From the NCBI GenBank assembly GCA_949487015.1, contig CATAQZ010000037.1, positions 1 to 7,539 of the forward strand: a stretch of DNA of 7,539 nt, read 5' to 3'. Positions 1 to 6,445 of the stretch are shown piece after piece (the first letter of the stretch is position 1; each line of letters begins with the position of its first letter). A program made the position numbers and the translations under genes. Origin of the DNA: Flavobacteriales bacterium UBA4585 (GTDB lineage: Bacteria; Bacteroidota; Bacteroidia; Flavobacteriales; Schleiferiaceae). Below the pieces are notes generated by a model. It was not told the DNA's origin, did no database searches, and saw only the letters and a program-made list of their open reading frames with translations.

Positions 1-555
1 ACTCATTACCCAATCTACATTTACTGCAGTAGGCTGGTAACAGGTAGGTGCTGGATAATGGTTAACAACAACCTTCCAGCTGCTATCAGCAATACGCTGA
101 GCAGTCGTATTACATACGGTATTGAATTGCTGTCTGAAAGCATTCAATCTGAACACTAGGAATGTATCCGTTACGGCGCCGTTAAAATCTGTGATGGTGC
201 GGGTGATGGATTCAGTAGCACCATTGGTACCGGAAGTACCGTATCCTAAAGCAGCCTCTTTCGCACTCTCACTGACCAATTCCAAATAAGTACCTATGTC
301 ATCCGGTGCAGATCCACCGAATCCCCCAGAGGTCTCAACGGTATACTCTAGTCGCACTGACGAGATCCAATGTCCAGTTGGAATAGAAATCCCTACCGTA
401 TCGGCACAGGAACTTTGCGAATTAATATTTACAGGAGCGACTACTTGAACACCAATATCACCAGATGTGTATAGTGTAGAATCGGAAGAAATCTGGGCAT
501 TTAAGCCTACGGAACCAGTAATTAGGAGTAAACCGGTCAGAAAAAAATTCTGCAT
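1..555 (-). CDS. N-terminal part of a secreted, probably multidomain surface protein (cut by the window edge)
   Basis: An open frame of 185 codons starts at an ATG at 553-555 and continues past the left edge, so the C-terminus is not seen. Residues 1-20 (MQNFFLTGLLLITGSVGLNA, then Gln) form a signal peptide with a short polar start, a hydrophobic core and an NA|Q-type cleavage site, with no lipobox. The mature part is rich in Ser, Thr, Gly and Val and has few charges, typical of beta-sandwich surface domains. It has three cysteines (50, 148, 172). The stretch from about residue 169 (PAPTCYQPTAVNVDW) resembles the entry of the fibronectin type III-like domains common in Bacteroidota secreted proteins, so a first domain of about 145 residues seems to be followed by such a repeat. 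By analogy the whole protein may be large and end in a type IX secretion sorting domain; this is inference. No enzymatic motif is visible and its function is unknown. Confidence 0.8.
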   Translation of the reverse strand, partial: MQNFFLTGLLLITGSVGLNAQISSDSTLYTSGDIGVQVVAPVNINSQSSCADTVGISIPTGHWISSVRLEYTVETSGGFGGSAPDDIGTYLELVSESAKEAALGYGTSGTNGATESITRTITDFNGAVTDTFLVFRLNAFRQQFNTVCNTTAQRIADSSWKVVVNHYPAPTCYQPTAVNVDWVMS

Positions 556-560
556 CAAGA

Positions 561-588
561 AAAATATAATTGTTTTATAATAGGGCAA
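561..588 (-). promoter_or_regulatory. Possible Bacteroidota -33/-7 promoter for the secreted protein
   Basis: On the minus strand TTG (588-586) is followed after 17 bases by TATATTTT (568-561), seven of eight matches to the Bacteroidota -7 consensus TAnnTTTG. Only 5 bases separate the -7 box from the ATG at 555, so a transcript from here would be almost leaderless. The DNA is very AT-rich, so a chance match is quite possible. The rest of the gap (589-657) shows no convincing terminator for the symporter gene upstream. Confidence 0.35.
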
Positions 589-657
589 TAAGATACTGCA
601 TCTCTTTTTCTTAGAGCACTTCTTTAACTCAAGGTTTAGTTGCTTTTACACATTTAT

Positions 658-2340
658 TTACAAGTCTTTATTGAAATCTGATTTCAAATACGCCTTGTAA
701 TCCGTGATGCTCTGCTTCATATCCTTCCTCAACAAGAAGATTCCCAACAGATTTGGCAGCGTCATTAAGGCGATGGCAATACCCGCAAATGTCCAAACAA
801 TCGTGGTATCGATAATTGCAGCTAGAAAGAATCCAATAACGTACAAAACGCGGTAGTAATTCACATACTTTACCCCGAACAAATACGTTACGCTACGTCC
901 ACCATAATAGCTCCATGAAATGGCTGTGGAAAATGCAAACAGCAACAGTCCTATGGCCACTATATACTGACCGTAATCACCAAACAATCCCTTGTTGAAA
1001 GCAATCGCGGTTAGCGGAGCGCTATGCACCAACGACTTTCCTGTAAAGGTGAGCCCTGCCGTTTCTTGCAATCGGCCCTTTTGCACCATTAGAACTCCCG
1101 AATACGGTCCTTCGCTGTTAGAAACTACAACCTCTTCAGCAATGGAACGTGCGTGGAGTACAGTTGCTTCAGACTTAATCTTACCTTCCTTAACAGCTAA
1201 TTCTCCTTGAAACGGAACCAATGTTAGACTATTTAACCACCCTCGGTTATTAAAGTGATTGAACAATCGACCTCCATCGACTTCTTCAGAGAGTCCACCC
1301 TCCATAATTTCGAGATCAGCAAAGCTGAAATCGTTCAGATGCTTTTCATTCCAAACCCCTGAACTTAAAAGTGTTAATCCAGTGATGGAACAAATTATAA
1401 TGGTATCAATGAACGGCTCTAAAATGGCCACCATACCTTCACTTACCGGATGCTCAGCCTTTGCGGCGGCATGCGCGATCGGGGCTGAACCTTGTCCAGC
1501 TTCATTCGAGAAAAGACCACGATTCACACCTCGGTTAAAGGCATAAGCTATAGTTGCACCAAGAAATCCTCCGGCAGCCGATGAACCTGTAAATACATCT
1601 GCAAAAATGCTAATGAATGAAGGGACAATATTTTCATAATTCGTAACAATCACCGACAAAGCACCAACCAAATAAATAAGTGCCATTACTGGAACCAATT
1701 TTTCTGTAACTGCTGCGATACGCTTAATGCCTCCTAGGATAATTAGTCCAAGTAGTACCGAAAGCACTGCACCCGTTACGATCTCTTCTATACCAAAGGT
1801 GGCTTTCAATGAGGCAGCAATACTATTTACTTGCGGCATATTACCCGTTCCAAACGAACTGATAATGGCTGCAACAGCAAAAAGTGTTGCCATCCATTTC
1901 ATTCCGAGCTTGTTCTTCATGTAATACATTGGGCCACCAGAAGCGGTGCCATCCTCCGCGAATTCGCGGTATTTATGACTTAAGGTCACTTCTACAAATT
2001 TTGTGGTCATCCCAAGAGCAGCGGTGACAAGCATCCAGAACAATGCCGCTGGACCGCCCAGGTGAATAGCAAAAGCTACACCCGCTATATTTCCAGTTCC
2101 GACCGTTCCTGATAAAGCTGTAGTTAAAGACTGAAAATGAGACGTATCTCCTTTTGCGCCATCTTTATCAAACTTTCCGCGCACAACCGACACAGCATGA
2201 CCGAAGTAGCGTATTTGAGGAAATCCTAGGTAAAGCGTGAAAAAGATACCTGAACCAAGCAAGGCAAAAACGAACCAGCTTGAACCGCCGATGTAACCGT
2301 CTATGGTCGCAAGAAAATCATTGATTTGGACTAAATCCAT
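658..2340 (-). CDS. Sodium:alanine/glycine symporter, AGCS family, with a large internal loop insert
   Basis: This is an inner-membrane carrier expected to take up alanine or glycine with Na+ (LeuT fold, about 11 membrane helices in the family). Family motifs are clear: the unwound first-helix motif GTVGTGNIAGVAFA at 78-91, GGPMYYM at 135-141, and the signature RGLFSNEAGQGSAPIAHA at 274-291. Hydrophobic helices are seen at about 20-40, 95-113, 150-163, 185-204, 215-233, 303-326, 455-475, 496-515 and 517-536. At 560 residues it is about 100 longer than usual family members (roughly 440-490). The excess is a hydrophilic segment at about 330-437, between the helix ending GLTLLSSGVW and the family motif SAPLTAIAF. 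The segment appears to contain two related units (see findings). The ATG at 2340 follows the dnaK terminator by about 40 bases; a nearby ATG upstream is out of frame. No clear promoter or ribosome site is visible. Alanine versus glycine preference cannot be told from sequence. Confidence 0.93.
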   Translation of the reverse strand: MDLVQINDFLATIDGYIGGSSWFVFALLGSGIFFTLYLGFPQIRYFGHAVSVVRGKFDKDGAKGDTSHFQSLTTALSGTVGTGNIAGVAFAIHLGGPAALFWMLVTAALGMTTKFVEVTLSHKYREFAEDGTASGGPMYYMKNKLGMKWMATLFAVAAIISSFGTGNMPQVNSIAASLKATFGIEEIVTGAVLSVLLGLIILGGIKRIAAVTEKLVPVMALIYLVGALSVIVTNYENIVPSFISIFADVFTGSSAAGGFLGATIAYAFNRGVNRGLFSNEAGQGSAPIAHAAAKAEHPVSEGMVAILEPFIDTIIICSITGLTLLSSGVWNEKHLNDFSFADLEIMEGGLSEEVDGGRLFNHFNNRGWLNSLTLVPFQGELAVKEGKIKSEATVLHARSIAEEVVVSNSEGPYSGVLMVQKGRLQETAGLTFTGKSLVHSAPLTAIAFNKGLFGDYGQYIVAIGLLLFAFSTAISWSYYGGRSVTYLFGVKYVNYYRVLYVIGFFLAAIIDTTIVWTFAGIAIALMTLPNLLGIFLLRKDMKQSITDYKAYLKSDFNKDL

Positions 2341-2380
2341 AATGGGTGAGTTTCATTAGTGTTAAGTGGCGTGAATATAA

Positions 2381-2413
2381 TAAAAAAGCCCCCGCACCTT
2401 GCGGTACGGGGGC
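2381..2413 (-). terminator. Strong intrinsic terminator of dnaK
   Basis: Read on the minus strand, GCCCCCGTACC, loop GCAA, then GGTGCGGGGGC forms an 11-base-pair stem with one U-G pair and a GNRA-type tetraloop. It is followed directly by six T. It begins 26 bases after the dnaK stop codon. The plus strand lacks a T-tract on the other side, so it works in one direction and should separate dnaK from the symporter gene. Confidence 0.93.
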
Positions 2414-2439
2414 CTGTTACATCCTTTAATTCTTGTCGG

Positions 2440-4341
2440 TTATTTCACCTCTTCGAAATCGACATCTGTGACGTCATCAGCTGCACCAGCATCACCGCCA
2501 GTACCTGCATCAGGGCCTTGATCTCCACCTTGCTCTTGCTGCATAGCAGCTTGAATCTCGGCAGAAGCCGCCTGTAAGGCGCCATTCAATTTCTCTTGAG
2601 CCGCATCACATGCCGCAATATCTTTTGCTGCGTGTGCCGCTTTAAGTTCAGTTAGCGCAGCATCAATAGGTCCTTTTTTATCTTCCGGTAATTTACCTTC
2701 AAGGTCCTTCATTTGCTTCTCAACTTGGAACACCATGCTATCCGCAGCATTGAGCTTATCAATATCCTCTTTCGCTTTCTTATCCGCGTCTGCATTCGCT
2801 TCTGCTTCTTGCTTCATGCGATCAATTTCCTCTTGAGACAAGCCCGAAGAAGCCTCAATGCGGATATTTTGCTCTTTACCCGTGTTTTTATCCTTAGCAC
2901 TTACGTTTAGAATTCCGTTTGAATCAATATCGAAGGTCACTTCGATTTGAGGAACACCACGCTGTGCTGGTGGAATACCGTCCAAATGGAAACGACCGAT
3001 AGTCTTATTGTCGCTGGCCATAGAACGCTCTCCTTGAAGAATATGAATCTCCACTGAAGGCTGATTATCTGCAGCCGTTGAGAAGGTTTCCGATTTCTTC
3101 GTAGGTATGGTTGTATTTGCTTCAATGAGTTTCGTCATTACACCACCCATAGTTTCAATACCTAATGATAGTGGCGTAACATCTAAAAGAAGAACGTCTT
3201 TCACATCACCTGCAAGAACACCACCCTGGATAGAAGCACCAATAGCTACTACCTCGTCAGGGTTTACACCTTTCGACGGCTCTTTTCCGAAGAACGCTTT
3301 TACAGCATCTTGAATCGCCGGGATACGAGTGGTACCACCCACTAGAATTACTTCGTCAATTTCAGACGTAGAGTACCCTGCATTTTGCAATGCGCTGCGC
3401 GCTGGTGCAATAGTGCGCTCAATCAAGCTTGCTGCTAATTGCTCAAACTTGGCACGACTTAACGGACGAACTAGGTGTTTAGGACCTGAAGCCGTCGCAG
3501 TGATGTAAGGCAAGTTAATCTCAGTCGAAGTCGTCGAAGACAATTCGATTTTAGCTTTCTCAGCAGCCTCTTTCAAACGTTGCAACGCCATGTTGTCATC
3601 GCGCAAATCCATGTTTTCTTCGGCCTTAAACTCTTCTGCCAACCAATCTATAATGACCTGATCAAAATCGTCACCACCAAGGTGCGTATCACCATCCGTG
3701 GATTTCACTTCGAATACACCATCACCCAGCTCTAGGACCGAAACGTCGTGCGTACCACCACCACAGTCAAATACTGCGATTTTTTGATCTTGACCTTTTT
3801 TGTCCAAGCCGTAAGCTAAGGCAGCTGCAGTAGGCTCATTAATGATACGGCGAACATTCAAACCTGCGATTTCTCCGGCTTCTTTAGTCGCTTGACGTTG
3901 TGCATCATCAAAGTATGCAGGAACCGTAATTACGGCTTCAGTGACATCTGCTCCTAAATAGTCTTCTGCTGTTTTCTTCATTTTTTGAAGAATCATTGCA
4001 GAAACCTCTTGCGGAGTATATTGACGACCGTCAATATTTACACGAGGCGTATCGTTATCGCCGCCCTCTACTTTGTAAGGTACACGCTTTGCTTCTTTCT
4101 GTACGTTCGAAAACTTCTCTCCCATGAAACGCTTCACGGAGTAGACAGTTTTCTCAGGGTTAGTGATGGCTTGACGTTTTGCAGGATCACCTACTTTACG
4201 TTCACCGCCTTCAACGAAACCTACAATAGAAGGTGTCGTTCTCTTTCCTTCACTGTTCGGAATCACTACAGGCTCGTTACCTTCCATTACGGATACACAA
4301 GAGTTCGTGGTTCCAAGGTCTATACCTATGATTTTACCCAT
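2440..4341 (-). CDS. dnaK: Molecular chaperone DnaK (Hsp70)
   Basis: This is the ATP-driven cytosolic chaperone that binds exposed hydrophobic peptides, working with DnaJ and GrpE. The 633 residues match the usual length (about 630-640). In order: nucleotide-binding domain 1-381 with phosphate-1 motif IGIDLGTTNSC at 5-15, VPAYFDDAQRQAT at 140-152, INEPTAAALAYG at 167-178, phosphate-2 motif DCGGGTHD at 192-199 and adenosine motif ILVGGTTRIP at 332-341; linker DVLLLDVTP at 382-390; beta substrate-binding domain to about 500 (ERSMASDNKTIGRFHLDGIP at 438-457); helical lid to about 600; then a disordered Gln/Gly/Asp-rich tail ending EEVK. Thr197 corresponds to E. coli Thr199. His198 replaces the usual Phe, which is known in flavobacterial homologues; Cys193 replaces Leu or Phe and is less usual. 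No grpE or dnaJ lies beside it. Start and family assignment are secure. Confidence 0.99.
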   Translation of the reverse strand: MGKIIGIDLGTTNSCVSVMEGNEPVVIPNSEGKRTTPSIVGFVEGGERKVGDPAKRQAITNPEKTVYSVKRFMGEKFSNVQKEAKRVPYKVEGGDNDTPRVNIDGRQYTPQEVSAMILQKMKKTAEDYLGADVTEAVITVPAYFDDAQRQATKEAGEIAGLNVRRIINEPTAAALAYGLDKKGQDQKIAVFDCGGGTHDVSVLELGDGVFEVKSTDGDTHLGGDDFDQVIIDWLAEEFKAEENMDLRDDNMALQRLKEAAEKAKIELSSTTSTEINLPYITATASGPKHLVRPLSRAKFEQLAASLIERTIAPARSALQNAGYSTSEIDEVILVGGTTRIPAIQDAVKAFFGKEPSKGVNPDEVVAIGASIQGGVLAGDVKDVLLLDVTPLSLGIETMGGVMTKLIEANTTIPTKKSETFSTAADNQPSVEIHILQGERSMASDNKTIGRFHLDGIPPAQRGVPQIEVTFDIDSNGILNVSAKDKNTGKEQNIRIEASSGLSQEEIDRMKQEAEANADADKKAKEDIDKLNAADSMVFQVEKQMKDLEGKLPEDKKGPIDAALTELKAAHAAKDIAACDAAQEKLNGALQAASAEIQAAMQQEQGGDQGPDAGTGGDAGAADDVTDVDFEEVK

Positions 4342-4380
4342 TTTATAAATTATTTAGGTTGAGTTTTCAAAATCTTACGG

Positions 4381-4409
4381 CGAGTATAGAACAAGGGTTA
4401 TGCCACAAA
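4381..4409 (-). promoter_or_regulatory. Probable dnaK promoter (-33/-7 type)
   Basis: On the minus strand TTTG (4409-4406) is separated by 17 bases from TATACTCG (4388-4381). This fits the Bacteroidota pattern TTTG-N17 to 19-TAnnTTTG with the key TA and final G kept, and TATACT also resembles a classical -10 box. Transcription would start near 4375, giving an untranslated leader of about 30-35 bases before the ATG at 4341. No CIRCE element (the HrcA operator) is seen. Confidence 0.5.
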
Positions 4410-4418
4410 GAATGGCAT
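4400..4418 (-). promoter_or_regulatory. Perfect inverted repeat over the -33 box of the dnaK promoter (candidate operator)
   Basis: ATGCCA (4400-4405) and TGGCAT (4413-4418) are exact inverted copies separated by 7 bases. The centre of symmetry, at 4409, falls on the TTTG -33 element. Size and position suit a repressor or activator site acting on dnaK. A six-base arm can arise by chance in AT-rich intergenic DNA, and no known regulator is recognised. Confidence 0.4.
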
Positions 4419-4459
4419 CCGATTTTACGCACAATTTGGCACAAATGCGCCCAGAAATA

Positions 4460-4517
4460 TGTCACTATGGAACTTTTTACAGTCTAAGAAGTGACAAACT
4501 GTCTCTTTACGTTTGTC
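4460..4517 (-). repeat. Overlapping inverted repeats downstream of the lipoprotein gene
   Basis: GACAAAC (4493-4499) and GTTTGTC (4511-4517) are exact inverted copies around an 11-base loop, starting at the last base of the lipoprotein stop codon. TGTCACT (4460-4466) and AGTGACA (4490-4496) form a second exact seven-base pair that shares bases 4493-4496 with the first, so the two hairpins exclude each other. Neither is followed by a run of T in the minus-strand transcript, so this is at best a weak terminator or a 3'-end stabilising structure for the lipoprotein mRNA. Confidence 0.35.
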
Positions 4518-5545
4518 TAAAATTTGATAGGAAACCCGTCAACACATATGACGGAGTCGATACCTTGAAAGTCTACCCAACCCATATTGCAGGTATAGAT
4601 TCCGCGCCACAAACTGTCCATGGATGTATTACTCAGTTTGATCTGCTTCTTGATGGTGTGACCGCGCGAACTAAAAAGACCGATACCACCATCAATATTC
4701 GTGAACAGTGGTTTTTCTTGAACAATACCTTGTGAAGGCTGACTTACATTGATATATGTGGCGTAATCGTCAGCAGCAGCCCAGAGCTCAAAGTCTATGC
4801 TTTTAAATACGCGTACCGTATCCGTAGTTGTCCCGATATTATTTCTCAAGAACTGGTAGTAAGCGGCATAACTGAGTTCTGTGACATAATTTCCAGATCC
4901 TGTAAGATTCGACCCAGTCCGCGTTGGCAAAGCATAGGTTACCGTCTTCACTGCACTATCCTTGGGATTACGAACGGGCGCTTCCTTGTATTTAAAATGA
5001 ATGTACCCTTGATACAAGCGAGCGTTTCTGGCGGCATCCCATCCAAACTTCGCATCCTGAATACCAAAAGTTAATTTTTGAAATCCTTTAGGTCTTGTAA
5101 TCTCTACAGGACCTACCACAGGTGAGACCGCTTCAAAATTATTATTACCGGGGATGAAGCCGCGAAGTCGATACTCAAAATTATGATCAATAGGCGCATC
5201 GGTCCAATACAATCTATAATTATCAGTTGTAAAAGTTCCTGCAGCCAGGATATTGGTGTCTTTTCTATAGAACTCGTATGTGTTCAGCACATTTCCTTGA
5301 TCATTGAGCTGCGCTAAATACAAGGCGGCTGTATCAAAATAAAGACTATCGCTGTGCGTAGCACCTGCAAGTAATCCATCCGTTCCTAAATACGTTCGAT
5401 GTAATCGAACCCATTGCGTATCCTGATCTTTATCAAGAAGGCTATAGACGACATTCTCAACGTCGTAATCGGCATTGATTTCTAAGGAATTGTCGCATGA
5501 AAACAGTGCGATAAATGCAAAAAAGTATAGAAATAGGTTTTTCAT
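4517..5545 (-). CDS. Cell-envelope lipoprotein, DUF4249-like
   Basis: The protein has 342 residues from the ATG at 5545. A TTG three codons upstream (5554) would also be in frame, but it lies inside a likely -7 promoter box and the ATG gives a normal signal. Residues 1-16 are a short, Phe-rich lipoprotein signal peptide (MKNLFLYFFAFIALFS) with the lipidated Cys at 17, followed by DNS. The mature part begins with a beta-rich segment (VVYSLLDKD near residue 33) of the kind found in DUF4249 proteins, and near the C-terminus has PLFTNIDGGIGLFSSRG (about 279-295), close to the 'N-x-x-GGxGxF' ending of that family. Two cysteines (319 and 334) could pair. DUF4249 proteins are often encoded next to a SusC-like TonB-dependent receptor; none is present here. 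The function is unknown, with an outer-membrane location inferred. The family call is from memory of motifs and is moderate. Confidence 0.8.
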   Translation of the reverse strand: MKNLFLYFFAFIALFSCDNSLEINADYDVENVVYSLLDKDQDTQWVRLHRTYLGTDGLLAGATHSDSLYFDTAALYLAQLNDQGNVLNTYEFYRKDTNILAAGTFTTDNYRLYWTDAPIDHNFEYRLRGFIPGNNNFEAVSPVVGPVEITRPKGFQKLTFGIQDAKFGWDAARNARLYQGYIHFKYKEAPVRNPKDSAVKTVTYALPTRTGSNLTGSGNYVTELSYAAYYQFLRNNIGTTTDTVRVFKSIDFELWAAADDYATYINVSQPSQGIVQEKPLFTNIDGGIGLFSSRGHTIKKQIKLSNTSMDSLWRGIYTCNMGWVDFQGIDSVICVDGFPIKF

Positions 5546-5551
5546 GGGCTT

Positions 5552-5559
5552 CAAAAATA
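5552..5559 (-). promoter_or_regulatory. Possible -7 promoter box of the lipoprotein gene
   Basis: TATTTTTG on the minus strand is an exact match to TAnnTTTG. It ends 6 bases before the ATG at 5545, which would give a leaderless or nearly leaderless mRNA. No TTTG is found at the matching -33 position (about 5577-5582), so support is limited. Confidence 0.3.
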
Positions 5560-5584
5560 CAACCTATGGCTTAGGATGCTTTTC

Positions 5585-5607
5585 TTTGTGCTGATTTAAT
5601 TCACAAA
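5585..5607. repeat. Inverted repeat TTTGTG-N11-CACAAA in the divergent panB/lipoprotein gap
   Basis: TTTGTG (5585-5590) and CACAAA (5602-5607) are exact inverted copies with an 11-base AT-rich spacer, ending 11 bases before the panB ATG. The position could let one factor act on both divergent genes. It does not fit the CRP/FNR spacing. No convincing -33/-7 pair for panB is visible in the 73-base gap (5546-5618). Confidence 0.3.
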
Positions 5608-5618
5608 AACCGTGCACT

Positions 5619-6443
5619 ATGTCATTGGCGAAAAAAGAATTTAAGAAGGTTACTACACACAGCCTTCAACAAATGAAAGATCAAGGAGAGAAAATCTCCA
5701 TGCTAACTGCGTATGATTACACCATGGCCAAAATGGTTGATGCTGCAGGAGTAGATTGTATACTCGTTGGCGATAGTGCTTCGAATGTTATGGCCGGTCA
5801 TGAGACGACACTTCCAATTACATTGGATCAAATGATTTATCATGCCAGTTCTGTGATTCGCGCTGTTGACCGCGCATTAGTAGTGGTTGACCTCCCTTTT
5901 GGAACGTATCAGGGTGATTCAAAACAAGCCCTTAATTCAGCCATCCGTGTGATGAAAGAGAGTGGCGGACACGCTGTGAAATTAGAAGGTGGTGTAGAAA
6001 TTATTGAAGGCATCAAGCGAATACTTACAGCAGGTATTCCTGTTATGGGTCATCTTGGATTGACGCCGCAAAGCATCTATAAATTTGGTACCTATAGCGT
6101 TCGTGCTAAAGAAGATGCCGAAGCTCAAAAGCTTCTTGAAGATGCGAAAGCACTAGAAGAAGCCGGTTGTTTTGGGATTGTCTTGGAGAAAGTTCCTGCG
6201 GAATTGGCAAAAAAAGTATCGGATGCGCTTACCATTCCGGTAATTGGTATAGGAGCCGGTGCAGGAGTAGATGGACAGGTATTAGTTTTCCACGATCTCG
6301 TGGGTATGACCCACCAATTTCATCCAAGATTTTTACGTCGCTACCTAAATCTTTACGATGAAATCACCGGTGCTATCGGTCAGTACGTTCAAGATGTTAA
6401 GGATGTTGATTTCCCTAATGAAAGTGAAAGCTATACCAGCTAA
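5619..6443 (+). CDS. panB: 3-methyl-2-oxobutanoate hydroxymethyltransferase (ketopantoate hydroxymethyltransferase)
   Basis: PanB transfers a hydroxymethyl group from 5,10-methylenetetrahydrofolate to 2-oxoisovalerate to give ketopantoate, the first committed step to pantothenate and coenzyme A, in the cytosol. The 274 residues span the full (beta/alpha)8 barrel. Motifs include MLTAYDYTMAKMV at 28-40, VGDSASNVMAGH at 50-61, VVDLPFG at 89-95, KLEGG at 121-125, GHLGLTPQS at 144-152, VLEKVP at 188-193 and PVIGIGAGAGVDGQVLV at 207-223. By alignment with E. coli PanB, Asp52, Asp91 and Glu123 are the Mg2+ ligands and Glu190 is the catalytic Glu; all are present. The ATG at 5619 gives the usual flavobacterial N-terminus. 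The next gene starts 2 bases after the stop, so the two are probably co-transcribed. No panC or panD lies in the window. Confidence 0.98.
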   Translation: MSLAKKEFKKVTTHSLQQMKDQGEKISMLTAYDYTMAKMVDAAGVDCILVGDSASNVMAGHETTLPITLDQMIYHASSVIRAVDRALVVVDLPFGTYQGDSKQALNSAIRVMKESGGHAVKLEGGVEIIEGIKRILTAGIPVMGHLGLTPQSIYKFGTYSVRAKEDAEAQKLLEDAKALEEAGCFGIVLEKVPAELAKKVSDALTIPVIGIGAGAGVDGQVLVFHDLVGMTHQFHPRFLRRYLNLYDEITGAIGQYVQDVKDVDFPNESESYTS

Positions 6444-6445
6444 AA

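Noticed and set aside
2440..4341. Absence of grpE and dnaJ as a sign of gene loss or rearrangement
   Set aside because: A lone dnaK is, as far as I know, usual in Bacteroidota.
3985..4362. 125-codon plus-strand open frame antisense to dnaK
   Set aside because: It is a shadow of the dnaK reading frame; the predicted peptide is Cys/Phe/Arg-rich with no recognisable domain.
4391..4405. Sigma-54-like promoter upstream of dnaK (TGGCA and TTGT with GG-N10-GT spacing)
   Set aside because: The -12 element has GT in place of the essential GC, and the same bases fit a normal -33/-7 promoter.
4342..4516. CIRCE/HrcA heat-shock operator before dnaK
   Set aside because: No TTAGCACTC-N9-GAGTGCTAA pattern or close variant is present.
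4400..4735. 111-codon plus-strand open frame antisense to the lipoprotein end and the dnaK upstream region
   Set aside because: No family resemblance, composition is that of a shadow frame, and it lies over a well-supported gene and promoter.
5546..5554. TTG start three codons upstream for the lipoprotein
   Set aside because: The TTG is part of a TATTTTTG box that looks like the -7 promoter element, and the ATG at 5545 gives a normal lipoprotein signal.
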